Shown: in pieces, positions 13,944 through 22,101 of the stretch
Numbering within the stretch: the first letter of the stretch is position 1
Layout: each line of letters begins with the position of its first letter
NCBI GenBank assembly: GCA_900769535.1
Contig: CAAGHB010000023.1
Coordinates: 1 to 27,481, forward strand
Direction of reading: 5' to 3'
From: Clostridia bacterium
GTDB taxonomy: Bacteria > Bacillota > Clostridia > Oscillospirales > Acutalibacteraceae
Length of the DNA stretch: 27,481 nt
Notes under the pieces: generated by a model
What the model saw: the letters and a program-made list of their open reading frames with translations, nothing else
What the model was told of the DNA's origin: nothing
Databases searched by the model: none
Program-made: the position numbers and the translations under genes

Positions 13944-14915
13944 TTACAGCAGCGCAAGCGAGCTTAAAAGGAACAAGCCGGAAAGAATTATGATAAGCGG
14001 CGATGAACAGAATGCGCCGAATGCCATCGGTGATGAGGTGTAGCATCGGGGCTTATATAAAATCTTGCCAAGCAGCTTCTTTTTTTTGGCGTACAGCATG
14101 CCGAGTATGCCGAAAAGGAGTATAGCCGCCATTATGGCATAGCTGACGAGCAGCTGTGTAAGGGTTGAACAGTTGTTTGAAACCAGCACCATTACACAGG
14201 AATTAAAATTGTTTAAGAAATGGATAAACATTGCGGGAATGACCGAGCCGGTAATGACGGTGATATAAGCAAAAACGAGCCCTACAAGAAAAGCAAACGG
14301 AATTTGAATTAAATTTCCGTGAACGAGTCCGAAAAGCAACGCCGATGCGAATATGGCAAAGCTGTCGGAAAATCTGCGAAGTGAGCCGAGAACGACTACT
14401 CTGAATGCGAATTCCTCTACGACGGCGGGGACAACCGAAACGGTGAATATCCATAGAATCGTGTCAAAAAGCGTATCCGGACCCGGAATGCTGCTGTATT
14501 CGGTGTTCAATCCGAGAGATTCTAGCATCTGTACCCAGTAGCTCGTTGCAATATTGATTATTATACAGGCGGCAAATCCCATTGCAACAACGGCGGTGCC
14601 GCTTAAAAACGGTATTTTCTTTCTTGCAAAAAGGTCCCGTGTTCTGAATCCGAGAAACCTTGCCAAAAGAATAAAAGGCGGAACAAAAAGAATTATTGAA
14701 AATATAATTTGATAAACGTAATTCGTTTTTGCTTGGTCGAATATAAAATATTCACTTAATGCCGCCATTATTTCGACTGCGATTGAGCCGATAATGTCAA
14801 CAAGCAGTATGGCGCCGAGTATTACTCCGCCGATAATGTTTCCGCTTTTTCTGATTATTTTTCGTTCCTGTTTTGCATAATGCGATTGCAAAAATCGGTT
14901 ATCGAACTGATACAT
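13944..14915 (-). CDS. CPBP-family intramembrane metalloprotease (CAAX/Abi)
   Basis: From ATG 14915 the protein is 323 residues with about eight membrane helices. It has all three CPBP motifs: EEFAFR (E167, E168, R172), FGLVH (F195, H199) and HFLNN (H232, N236). These form the glutamate/histidine active site of the Rce1-like proteases, which cleave prenylated proteins in eukaryotes and have varied roles in bacteria, including bacteriocin immunity. An in-frame ATG at 14969 is rejected because it lies in the -35 region of the promoter, while AAGGGGATG sits correctly before 14915. It is the first gene of the protease-tadA-CBM9 operon. The substrate is unknown, and no bacteriocin gene is visible nearby. 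Confidence 0.9.
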   Translation of the reverse strand: MYQFDNRFLQSHYAKQERKIIRKSGNIIGGVILGAILLVDIIGSIAVEIMAALSEYFIFDQAKTNYVYQIIFSIILFVPPFILLARFLGFRTRDLFARKKIPFLSGTAVVAMGFAACIIINIATSYWVQMLESLGLNTEYSSIPGPDTLFDTILWIFTVSVVPAVVEEFAFRVVVLGSLRRFSDSFAIFASALLFGLVHGNLIQIPFAFLVGLVFAYITVITGSVIPAMFIHFLNNFNSCVMVLVSNNCSTLTQLLVSYAIMAAILLFGILGMLYAKKKKLLGKILYKPRCYTSSPMAFGAFCSSPLIIILSGLFLLSSLALL

Positions 14916-14940
14916 ATTTTCATCCCCTTGGTACTTGTTA

Positions 14941-14969
14941 ATGATACAGTAAAAAAATGTATATGTCAA
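14941..14969 (-). promoter_or_regulatory. Promoter of the CPBP-tadA-CBM9 operon
   Basis: On the minus strand a consensus TTGACA (14964-14969), 17 nt and TATCAT (14941-14946) precede the start at 14915 by about 25 bp. Confidence 0.85.
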
Positions 14970-14976
14970 TCTCGTC

Positions 14977-15005
14977 TTGTAAATCCTTGGAAAATATGTT
15001 ATACT
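14977..15005 (+). promoter_or_regulatory. Divergent promoter of the first unknown membrane protein gene
   Basis: TTGTAA (14977-14982), 17 nt and TATACT (15000-15005) stand back to back with the minus-strand promoter; the two -35 hexamers are 7 bp apart. Confidence 0.75.
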
Positions 15006-15055
15006 CTAAAATAGTGAATTTTATGCTGAAAAAATAAAAAATGCAGGTGCTTTTT

Positions 15056-15799
15056 ATGCAGGTGTATAATATCTTTTTACTCATGCTGACGGCGGTGCCG
15101 ATTCTCGTCGCCGGAATATTTGCCCGAACGGTTTCGAAAAACCGCGCAATAAGAACGGTTGCAGGAATGGCGGCGCCGATGCTTATTTTGACGGTGATGT
15201 GCATTTTTGTTGAAATGGTCGTAGCGGGATACGAGGAATCGGCCGGTATGCTCGGCGCAGCAGACGTGCCGTATATGCTCTTTCCGCGTCACGCGTTTAC
15301 AGGTATAATCGTGGGCTTTTTTGCCATTTCGTGTCTGTCGGTCGGCGCTCTTAAAATGACGGATAAAATAAAGCCGCTTGTCTCCTTTTCGGTGCTGTCG
15401 GCGCTGACGATTATATTTGCATTTGCGGTCGGCAGTATATCATTTTTGGACAAATACAGCGAACATAGTTTACTTATTTTTCCCGTTTGTATAATCTTTG
15501 CAATAGGCGAAATATTCGCCCTTGCGGCTACCGTTTTGAAGGGCGAAAAGAAGCTTGAAAAGGCCATTTTATACCTCACGAATATCATTTATCTTGCGGT
15601 TTGCGCCTTTTTGCTTTGGTTTGCGTATTCGGCAGGATTTACCGCCGAAATAGAGGAAACCGGCGAAATTACAATGGGTGCGATTGTGTTCATTGTTTTA
15701 GGAATAACGGTTGTTGCAGGGCCTGCTTTAATCAGCTTTTTTGCCCTCTTGTCCGATAGCATCAGCTCGTTTAAGTATATGAAAAAGGACAAAAAATAA
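15056..15799 (+). CDS. Multi-spanning membrane protein, function unknown
   Basis: From ATG 15056 the protein is 247 residues and consists of about seven membrane helices joined by short loops, with a Lys-rich C-terminus. An in-frame ATG at 15041 exists, but AGGTG six bases before 15056 favours the later start. No transporter, protease or enzyme motif is visible and I do not recognise a family. It is transcribed from the divergent promoter at 14977-15005 and is followed 67 bp later by another membrane protein gene on the same strand, probably in one transcript. Confidence 0.75.
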   Translation: MQVYNIFLLMLTAVPILVAGIFARTVSKNRAIRTVAGMAAPMLILTVMCIFVEMVVAGYEESAGMLGAADVPYMLFPRHAFTGIIVGFFAISCLSVGALKMTDKIKPLVSFSVLSALTIIFAFAVGSISFLDKYSEHSLLIFPVCIIFAIGEIFALAATVLKGEKKLEKAILYLTNIIYLAVCAFLLWFAYSAGFTAEIEETGEITMGAIVFIVLGITVVAGPALISFFALLSDSISSFKYMKKDKK

Positions 15800-15866
15800 A
15801 CAAACTAACCTGATTTTTATCGTTTAACAGGGGATAATATCAAAAAAATGTGTAGGAGTTTTTTTG

Positions 15867-16655
15867 ATGTTATCTCCTTTGTCTTTTTTAAGGGACGGCT
15901 TTATTGCGTTAAAAAGGAATTTTTTAATAATGCTAACGGCGTTTTCGGCTTTTTTCAGCGTGTTTTCGTTTGTTTTGCTCATTTCGGCGGTGTCGGAGGC
16001 GGCGTTGATTACCTCTGTGCTTTCTCAGCCCGATATCAGCATTTCGTTGTTTTCGGAGATTGCGTTTTTGCCTTCGTCGGTGCTTTCGGTTATAGCCGAT
16101 TTTATTCTCGCATCTCCCGTTTTTATCAGCGTCGAGAGGATGGCTTTTATGTGCATAAAGGGAATAAAACCGCGAATGTCGGAGCTATTTTGGGGCTTCG
16201 AGTCAGCTCGGATTTGGCGCATAGCCGTTTTGCGAACGGCTCTCATTTTTGTTATGCTCGTTTTAGGTTGCGGGGTGTCGGTTTTTGCGGCTTTTATCCA
16301 TGATTTTTTCAGTTGGCCGATCGGCGTGTTTTTAGAGTATGTTTTTTACGGCGTCGGTGTGTGCATAGCCGTGTCCGTTTTTACTCTTTTTATTTCGGTT
16401 GATTTTGTATTCGCTTACGAAATGGAGTATTCGCTCAAAAAGGCCGTTATATTGGTGATTAGAGGCCGGGAGGGAAGGATGCTTTTTTCGACTCTTTTAC
16501 CCTTTACCGCCGTGTTTTTTTCTTTGGTGGAGATAAGTGAACTGTTTTTGCTGTCGGCGCTGATTACGCCGCTGTTTGTAATGTGCTGGGCTTCTGTTTT
16601 TGACCGAGTGTTTTTTAATCTACGGGCTGTAAAAGCTCCTCTTCGCAATGTATGA
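15867..16655 (+). CDS. Multi-spanning membrane protein, function unknown
   Basis: The 262-residue protein from ATG 15867 has about five or six membrane helices with Phe- and Val-rich segments and a few basic loops (KGIKPRM, RGREGRM). A TTG at 15864 is in frame, but AGGAG (15854-15858) is best placed for the ATG. No recognisable motif is seen and no family is assigned. It may form a two-gene unit with the preceding membrane protein gene, and ends at a clear terminator. Confidence 0.72.
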   Translation: MLSPLSFLRDGFIALKRNFLIMLTAFSAFFSVFSFVLLISAVSEAALITSVLSQPDISISLFSEIAFLPSSVLSVIADFILASPVFISVERMAFMCIKGIKPRMSELFWGFESARIWRIAVLRTALIFVMLVLGCGVSVFAAFIHDFFSWPIGVFLEYVFYGVGVCIAVSVFTLFISVDFVFAYEMEYSLKKAVILVIRGREGRMLFSTLLPFTAVFFSLVEISELFLLSALITPLFVMCWASVFDRVFFNLRAVKAPLRNV

Positions 16656-16656
16656 C

Positions 16657-16690
16657 ATAAACTGCCGAAAATTTCTTTCGGCAGTTTATT
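16657..16690 (+). terminator. Terminator after the second unknown membrane protein gene
   Basis: AAACTGCCGAAA (16659-16670) pairs perfectly with TTTCGGCAGTTT (16676-16687) around a 5-nt loop, followed by ATTTATTTAT. The recJ promoter begins ten bases later. Confidence 0.9.
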
Positions 16691-16699
16691 TATTTATAC

Positions 16700-16728
16700 T
16701 TGTTATGACAGATATAAAGTGTTATAAT
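16700..16728 (+). promoter_or_regulatory. Promoter of the recJ-rel-dtd cluster
   Basis: TTGTTA (16700-16705), 17 nt and a perfect TATAAT (16723-16728) precede the recJ start at 16787 by about 50 nt of leader. No further promoter or terminator of comparable quality was seen up to hemZ. Confidence 0.8.
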
Positions 16729-16786
16729 AAACTGATTAAATATATACATATTTTTGTAATTGAGATATTGGAGGATGACCTAAAAG

Positions 16787-18823
16787 GTGAACCGCAAAAA
16801 ATGGATTATAGCAAATAATGATAAAGAACTCGCTCGTCAGCTTGCGGAAGAATGTGACATTGACCAGTTAATTGCCCTCATTCTTACCGCGAGAGGATAC
16901 AGCGACCCTTTTGAAATAGACGAGTTTCTGTCCACCGACCAGCAGATGAGCGACCCGTACGAGCTGATTGATATGGATAAGGCGGTCAGCCGAATAAGAG
17001 AAGCTATTGATAAGGGCGAGCGCATAGCTGTTTACGGCGACTATGACGTGGACGGCGTTACTTCGACTGCGCTTATGTACAGCTATCTTTCGGATAAAGG
17101 CGCCGACGTTATCTATTCCGTTCCCGAAAGGGAGGAGGGCTACGGTATGAGCATATCCGCCGTAGACAGATTGGCTGCCGAAGGGGTAAAGCTTATTGTC
17201 ACCGTCGATAACGGTATCAACGCAAATGACGAGGTTGAGTATGCAAAAAAATGCGGAATTGACGTAGTAGTTACCGACCATCATTTGCCGATGAACGAGC
17301 TGCCGAATGCCGAGGCAGTGGTCGACCCCCACCGACTCGATTGCCCGAGTCAGTTCAAGGATTACGCCGGGGCAGGTGTTGCTTTTAAGGTGATTTGTGC
17401 CTTGGAGGAGGCGTCGGGAGAGGAAATGGCGCTTCGTTACGGCGACCTTGCCGCAGTTGGAACGATTGCCGACGTAATGCCCCTTTGCGGCGAAAACCGA
17501 TTGATTGTAAAGAATGGTCTACCCCTCGTCGAAAACGGCCGCGAGGGATTTTTGGCAATAATAGAGGCGGCGGGGCTTTCGTCACGCCCCTTTACTTCGT
17601 CAAGTGTCTCGTTTGGAATAGGTCCGCGTCTCAATGCCGCAGGCCGAATCGGCTCGTGCGAAAGGGCTGTACGTCTCCTTCTCACAAATGATAAAGAGGA
17701 AGCGTACGAACTTGCGCGTGAGATAAATGAGGATAACGTCCGCCGTCAGCAAACCGAGCGCGAGATTTTTGACTCGGCGGTAAAAATTATTGAAGAAAAG
17801 GGATATTATAACGATAGAATCATCGTCGTATGCGGCGATGGATGGCACGGCGGAGTTATCGGTATCGTTGCGTCGAGAATATGCGAAAGATACGGAAAAC
17901 CCGCCTTTGTCCTCTCGGTCGAAAACGGGGAAGCAAACGGTTCCGCACGCAGTATCGGTAATTTTTCTGTCTTTGATGCGCTTACCGCGACAAAGGATAT
18001 TTTATTGCGCTTCGGCGGTCATGCCAGAGCGGCAGGAATGTCGGTCGAAACCGAAAAGGTCGACCTTTTTCGTAAAAAGATTAACGAATGGGCAGCCGAA
18101 AATTATGACGAAATGCCCTTTGCCGAGATAAAAATTGATTGCCGCCTTGCGCCGTCGGCGTTTACACCCGATATGGCGGAATCGCTCGAAGTGTTCGAGC
18201 CCTGCGGCATAGCCAATCAAACGCCTGTTTTCGGGCTTATGGGAGTTCGTCTTGATAAGATTACACCCGTCGGCTCGGGAAAGCATTTGCGCCTCACCGT
18301 TTCTAAAAACGGAAATACGGCAACCGTAATGCTGTTTATGACCGCCGAGCAGGATTTCGGTTTTATGACGGGGGCTTTGCTTGACTTTGCCGTAACCGTC
18401 GAAGTCAACGAATACATGGGAACGAGGTCGGTTACACTCATAGCAAAGGCGTTCAGACCGACGGTAGTTGACGAGGAAAAATTACTTAAAGAAATTCGCT
18501 TTTACGAGCGTTTTTGCCGTGGGGAAGAGATGAACGACGAGCAAAAGGATAGCTGCAAGATAAGCCGCGATGACGTAGGAGCAATATATCGCACGATAAA
18601 TAAAAATAACGGATTTTCGGGCGTTTTCGAGGCGCTTATGACCCAGTCGGGTATCCCGTCGTATTTAAAAACGAGACTTGCACTTGATATTATGAGTGAG
18701 CTTGGGCTCATCGATTGCAAATATTCAAAGGACGGCGTTTATGCCGCAAAATGCCCAACCGAAGAAAGATTTGAATTAGCGAATTCGCCCATTTTCAGAC
18801 GGGCAAACGGAGAGGAGGAATAA
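16787..18823 (+). CDS. recJ: Single-stranded-DNA-specific exonuclease RecJ
   Basis: RecJ degrades single-stranded DNA 5' to 3' in recombination and repair. The 678-residue protein has the DHH motifs YGDYDVDG (83-90), VDNG (140-143) and TDHH (163-166), the DHHA1 motif GGHARAAGM (about 409-417), an OB-fold region after it, and a C-terminal extension of the length usual in Firmicutes. The start is GTG; the GGAGG at 16770-16774 is 12 nt upstream, longer than usual, but no ATG in frame is better placed. It opens a co-directional cluster and is separated from rel by only three bases. Confidence 0.96.
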   Translation: MNRKKWIIANNDKELARQLAEECDIDQLIALILTARGYSDPFEIDEFLSTDQQMSDPYELIDMDKAVSRIREAIDKGERIAVYGDYDVDGVTSTALMYSYLSDKGADVIYSVPEREEGYGMSISAVDRLAAEGVKLIVTVDNGINANDEVEYAKKCGIDVVVTDHHLPMNELPNAEAVVDPHRLDCPSQFKDYAGAGVAFKVICALEEASGEEMALRYGDLAAVGTIADVMPLCGENRLIVKNGLPLVENGREGFLAIIEAAGLSSRPFTSSSVSFGIGPRLNAAGRIGSCERAVRLLLTNDKEEAYELAREINEDNVRRQQTEREIFDSAVKIIEEKGYYNDRIIVVCGDGWHGGVIGIVASRICERYGKPAFVLSVENGEANGSARSIGNFSVFDALTATKDILLRFGGHARAAGMSVETEKVDLFRKKINEWAAENYDEMPFAEIKIDCRLAPSAFTPDMAESLEVFEPCGIANQTPVFGLMGVRLDKITPVGSGKHLRLTVSKNGNTATVMLFMTAEQDFGFMTGALLDFAVTVEVNEYMGTRSVTLIAKAFRPTVVDEEKLLKEIRFYERFCRGEEMNDEQKDSCKISRDDVGAIYRTINKNNGFSGVFEALMTQSGIPSYLKTRLALDIMSELGLIDCKYSKDGVYAAKCPTEERFELANSPIFRRANGEEE

Positions 18824-18826
18824 AAA

Positions 18827-21019
18827 ATGACGGTTAACTATGACGGAAGGTTCGAAACCCTTGTCGGCCTGCTTAAAAAGCAGGGAGATTCCTTCGACCA
18901 CGACCTTATCAAAAAAGCGTATGATATAGCAATCGAAAAGCACGACGGGCAAAAGCGCCTTTCCGGAGAACCGTTTTTTATTCATCCCTTTTCAGTAGCG
19001 TGTATCACGGCAAAGCTCGGTATGGATTCGGAATCGGTTGCAGCGGCTCTGCTTCACGATGCCGTCGAGGATACCGACCTTTCGATAAGCGACGTAAAGC
19101 GTGATTTTGGCGAAACGATAGCCATGCTTGTTGACGGGGACACCAAGCTTGGAAAAATCAGCTACGTTTCGAAGGAAGAGCTTCAAGCAGAAAACGTCAG
19201 AAAGATGTTTATCGCGATGTCCGAGGATATTCGCGTTATCATCATAAAGCTCTGCGACCGACTTCACAATATGCGCACAATCGACGCGCAAACCGAGCTT
19301 AAACAGCTCGACAAATCGCGAGAAACTCTCGAAATTTATGCGCCGATTGCCCATCGACTCGGTATCAGGGCCGTCAAGGAGGAGCTGGAAGACCTCGCTA
19401 TCAAGCACCTCGACCCCGTTGCCTATGCCGATATCGAAGGTCAGCTCGAAAAAAATAAGGAATACCGCCTCAGCTACATCGAAAGCATAAAGGAGTTGCT
19501 CCGCGAAAAGCTTGACGGAAGCATACCCAATCTTTCCATCGAGGGTCGAGTAAAGTCGATTCACGGCATATACCGAAAGATGTATATGCAAAGCAAGCAG
19601 TTTGAGGAAATTTATGATATTTACGCCGTACGAGTTATCGTAAACACGGTTACCGATTGCTACAACGTGCTCGGAATGGTCCACGAAATGTTCCGACCCA
19701 TTCCCGGTAGGTTTAAGGACTATATTTCAACGCCGAAATCGAATATGTACCAGTCACTTCACACCACCGTAATCGGTAAAAAGGGTGCGCCGTTCGAGGT
19801 ACAGATTCGTACCTGGGATATGCACTATACCGCCGAATACGGTATTGCTGCCCACTGGAAGTATAAGGAGGGCGTCAGCGGCTCTGACGAACGGTTCGAG
19901 GAACGTCTCGCCTGGATAAGACGTATGCTCGATAACCAGAGCGAGTCGGACGATATTGAAGAAATTGTACGCACGATAAAGACCGACCTTGCGCCCGAGG
20001 ACGTATTCTGCGTTACCCCCGGCGGAGATCTCATCAGCTTGCCTGCCGGTGCAACGGCAATCGACTTTGCCTATGCCATTCATTCAGCGGTAGGAAACCG
20101 AATGGTCGGCGCAAAGGCGAACGGTCGAATCGTACCGATTGATTACGTTATTGCAACCGGTGACGTTGTTGAAATTCTGACCACCAATCAGCAGGGCCAC
20201 GGCCCGAGCCGAGATTGGCTTAAAATAGTAAAAACAAGCGAAGCCAGGTCAAAAATTCGCGCCTGGTTTAAGAAGGAACGCTATGCCGAAAACGTTGAGG
20301 AAGGTCAGAAGGAGGTTGAACGCGAATTCAGACGCGCATCAATCAACCTTCCCGACAAGGAAATGGAAAAATTCATTGCCGATATTGCCGAGCGCCAGCA
20401 TTGCTCCTCAATCGAGGACTTTTATAACAAAATCGGCTACGGCGGCATAATTCTTTCCCGCATAATGCCTCGTGTCCGCGAGGATTATCTGCATAAAATC
20501 AAGGTTAATCAGCCGGTTGATATTTCGGGTGCCGTTATGGACAGTCGAGCAACCAGCCGTTCCCACGACGGAGTCGAAATCGAGGGGGTTGACAACTGCC
20601 TTATCAAGCTGTCACGCTGCTGTAACCCCATTCCCGGTGACAATATCGTTGGCTTTATTACCAGAGGACACGGCGTTTCAATTCACAAGAGGGAATGTCC
20701 CAACGTGCCAAAGGATTTAGAAACCTGCGACCAGCCGGAGAGATGGATTCCTGCGCGCTGGGGTGAACAGTCGGCAAAGGAATTCGTCGCAGGACTTTAT
20801 ATATTTGCATTTGACCGATTTGGACTGCTTGCCGACGTAACAACGGCTATTGCGAATATGCGAGTGCTTATCAACCGAATTAACACTCATGCTCTTAAAA
20901 ACGGCAATTACTCGATTGAACTCGAAGTAAAAATTGAAAGCCAGGAGCAGATAAAGGCGATTATTGCCAAGCTGTCAAAGATTGACGGCATTATCTCGGT
21001 AGATAGACAGAAGGGTTGA
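18827..21019 (+). CDS. rel: Bifunctional (p)ppGpp synthetase/hydrolase Rel
   Basis: Rel makes and degrades the alarmones ppGpp and pppGpp in response to starvation. The 730-residue protein has an HD hydrolase domain with H53, HD (77-78) and ED (81-82) intact. The synthetase domain reads RFKDYISTPKSNMYQSLHT near residue 295; the RxKD form of this motif marks bifunctional Rel/SpoT rather than synthetase-only RelA. The TGS domain is at about 395-455, followed by a helical region, a zinc-finger region with HDGVEIEGVDNCLIKLSRCC, and a C-terminal ACT domain (about 655-728). AGGAGGAA before the ATG overlaps the recJ 3' end. Order recJ-rel-dtd is a Firmicutes arrangement; the apt gene often found between recJ and rel is absent. 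Confidence 0.97.
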   Translation: MTVNYDGRFETLVGLLKKQGDSFDHDLIKKAYDIAIEKHDGQKRLSGEPFFIHPFSVACITAKLGMDSESVAAALLHDAVEDTDLSISDVKRDFGETIAMLVDGDTKLGKISYVSKEELQAENVRKMFIAMSEDIRVIIIKLCDRLHNMRTIDAQTELKQLDKSRETLEIYAPIAHRLGIRAVKEELEDLAIKHLDPVAYADIEGQLEKNKEYRLSYIESIKELLREKLDGSIPNLSIEGRVKSIHGIYRKMYMQSKQFEEIYDIYAVRVIVNTVTDCYNVLGMVHEMFRPIPGRFKDYISTPKSNMYQSLHTTVIGKKGAPFEVQIRTWDMHYTAEYGIAAHWKYKEGVSGSDERFEERLAWIRRMLDNQSESDDIEEIVRTIKTDLAPEDVFCVTPGGDLISLPAGATAIDFAYAIHSAVGNRMVGAKANGRIVPIDYVIATGDVVEILTTNQQGHGPSRDWLKIVKTSEARSKIRAWFKKERYAENVEEGQKEVEREFRRASINLPDKEMEKFIADIAERQHCSSIEDFYNKIGYGGIILSRIMPRVREDYLHKIKVNQPVDISGAVMDSRATSRSHDGVEIEGVDNCLIKLSRCCNPIPGDNIVGFITRGHGVSIHKRECPNVPKDLETCDQPERWIPARWGEQSAKEFVAGLYIFAFDRFGLLADVTTAIANMRVLINRINTHALKNGNYSIELEVKIESQEQIKAIIAKLSKIDGIISVDRQKG

Positions 21020-21029
21020 TATTTTCGGT

Positions 21030-21479
21030 ATGAAATGTGTAATTCAGCGGGTTTTAAGCTCGTCGGTTTCGGTCGACGGAAATGTTGTCGGCGAAATCGA
21101 AAAGGGATTTTTAATCCTTCTCGGAGTAGCCGAGGGCGACACCGAAGCCGATGCCGAAAAACTTGCAAAGAAAATTTCGCTTATGCGAGTTTTTGAGGAC
21201 AATGAGGGAAAAATGAATCTATCGGTGCAGGACATCGGCGGCGAAATTCTCGTCGTCAGCCAGTTTACCCTCTGCGCCGATTGTAAAAAAGGAAACCGAC
21301 CGTCATTTGTCGGCGCAATGCGACCGGAAGGCGCCACCCGTCTTTACGAATTATTTATGGCACTGCTTAAAGATTACGGGGTAAAGAGGGTAGCGCACGG
21401 AATTTTTGGCGCCGATATGAAGGTGTCACTCGTCAATGACGGACCCGTGACCATTATTCTTGATACGGAGATGCTTTAA
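21030..21479 (+). CDS. dtd: D-aminoacyl-tRNA deacylase
   Basis: Dtd removes D-amino acids (and glycine mischarged on tRNA-Ala) from tRNA. The 149-residue protein has SQFTL (77-81), GNRPSF (88-93) and the NDGPVT motif (136-141) with the cis Gly-Pro that gives chiral selectivity. Length is normal. It begins 10 bp after rel and its TAA shares one base with the ATG of the next gene, so expression is coupled. Confidence 0.96.
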   Translation: MKCVIQRVLSSSVSVDGNVVGEIEKGFLILLGVAEGDTEADAEKLAKKISLMRVFEDNEGKMNLSVQDIGGEILVVSQFTLCADCKKGNRPSFVGAMRPEGATRLYELFMALLKDYGVKRVAHGIFGADMKVSLVNDGPVTIILDTEML

Positions 21480-22078
21480 TGAAAATCGAAACCATTTGTC
21501 TCAATGACATCGCCTGCAATACCTATATCGTCACCGATGAAAAAAGCGGTGACGTTGCGATTATCGACCCTGCATTTTTTCTCGATGAACTGAAAAATGC
21601 GGTCGAGCCGATAAAGGATAGGGTGAAATATATCCTCCTTACCCACCGCCATTTTGACCATATTTTAGGCGTAGCAGGGATAAAGAAAATGTGCCCAAGC
21701 GCAAAAATTGCGGTGCATTTTCTCGATGCCGATTGCCTTATTTCAAAGGAAGAAAGCGCCTTCAACGAATTTGCGCACATGATTCCACACGACCAGGAAT
21801 ACGTGAATGCGGACATTCTTCTTTCCGACGGGGACAAGATTATCCTCGGCGAAACGGTGTTTTCCGTTATGCATACGCCAGGCCATTCGGCAGGTAGCGT
21901 AATGTTTATTTCGGACGGAATTATATTCAGCGGCGATACCATTTTCGACGGAGCGATTGGCCGTTGCGATTTAAAGACGGGAAGTATGCGCGAAATGCGT
22001 ACATCACTGAGAAAAATTCGCAGTATGGACGGAGAATATACCGTTTATTCAGGACATGGAAATCCATTTTCGCTGTAA
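21479..22078 (+). CDS. Metallo-beta-lactamase-fold hydrolase (glyoxalase II-like)
   Basis: The 199-residue protein has the metal-binding HRHFDH motif (H56, H58, D60, H61), HTPGHSAGS, the bridging aspartate in FSGDTIFDGAIGR, and a final histidine in YSGHGNPF. This is a complete di-metal site of the small glyoxalase-II-like hydrolases encoded next to dtd in many Firmicutes. The substrate is not established and may be a thioester such as S-lactoyl-thiol. It overlaps dtd by one base and hemZ follows within 25 bp, so it belongs to the same transcript. Confidence 0.92.
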   Translation: MKIETICLNDIACNTYIVTDEKSGDVAIIDPAFFLDELKNAVEPIKDRVKYILLTHRHFDHILGVAGIKKMCPSAKIAVHFLDADCLISKEESAFNEFAHMIPHDQEYVNADILLSDGDKIILGETVFSVMHTPGHSAGSVMFISDGIIFSGDTIFDGAIGRCDLKTGSMREMRTSLRKIRSMDGEYTVYSGHGNPFSL

Positions 22079-22101
22079 ATAATATTTTTTAAGGAAATTT
22101 T

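Noticed and set aside
14916..14969. Upstream ATG at 14969 as start of the CPBP protease
   Set aside because: It falls in the promoter -35 hexamer, and a better ribosome binding site precedes ATG 14915.
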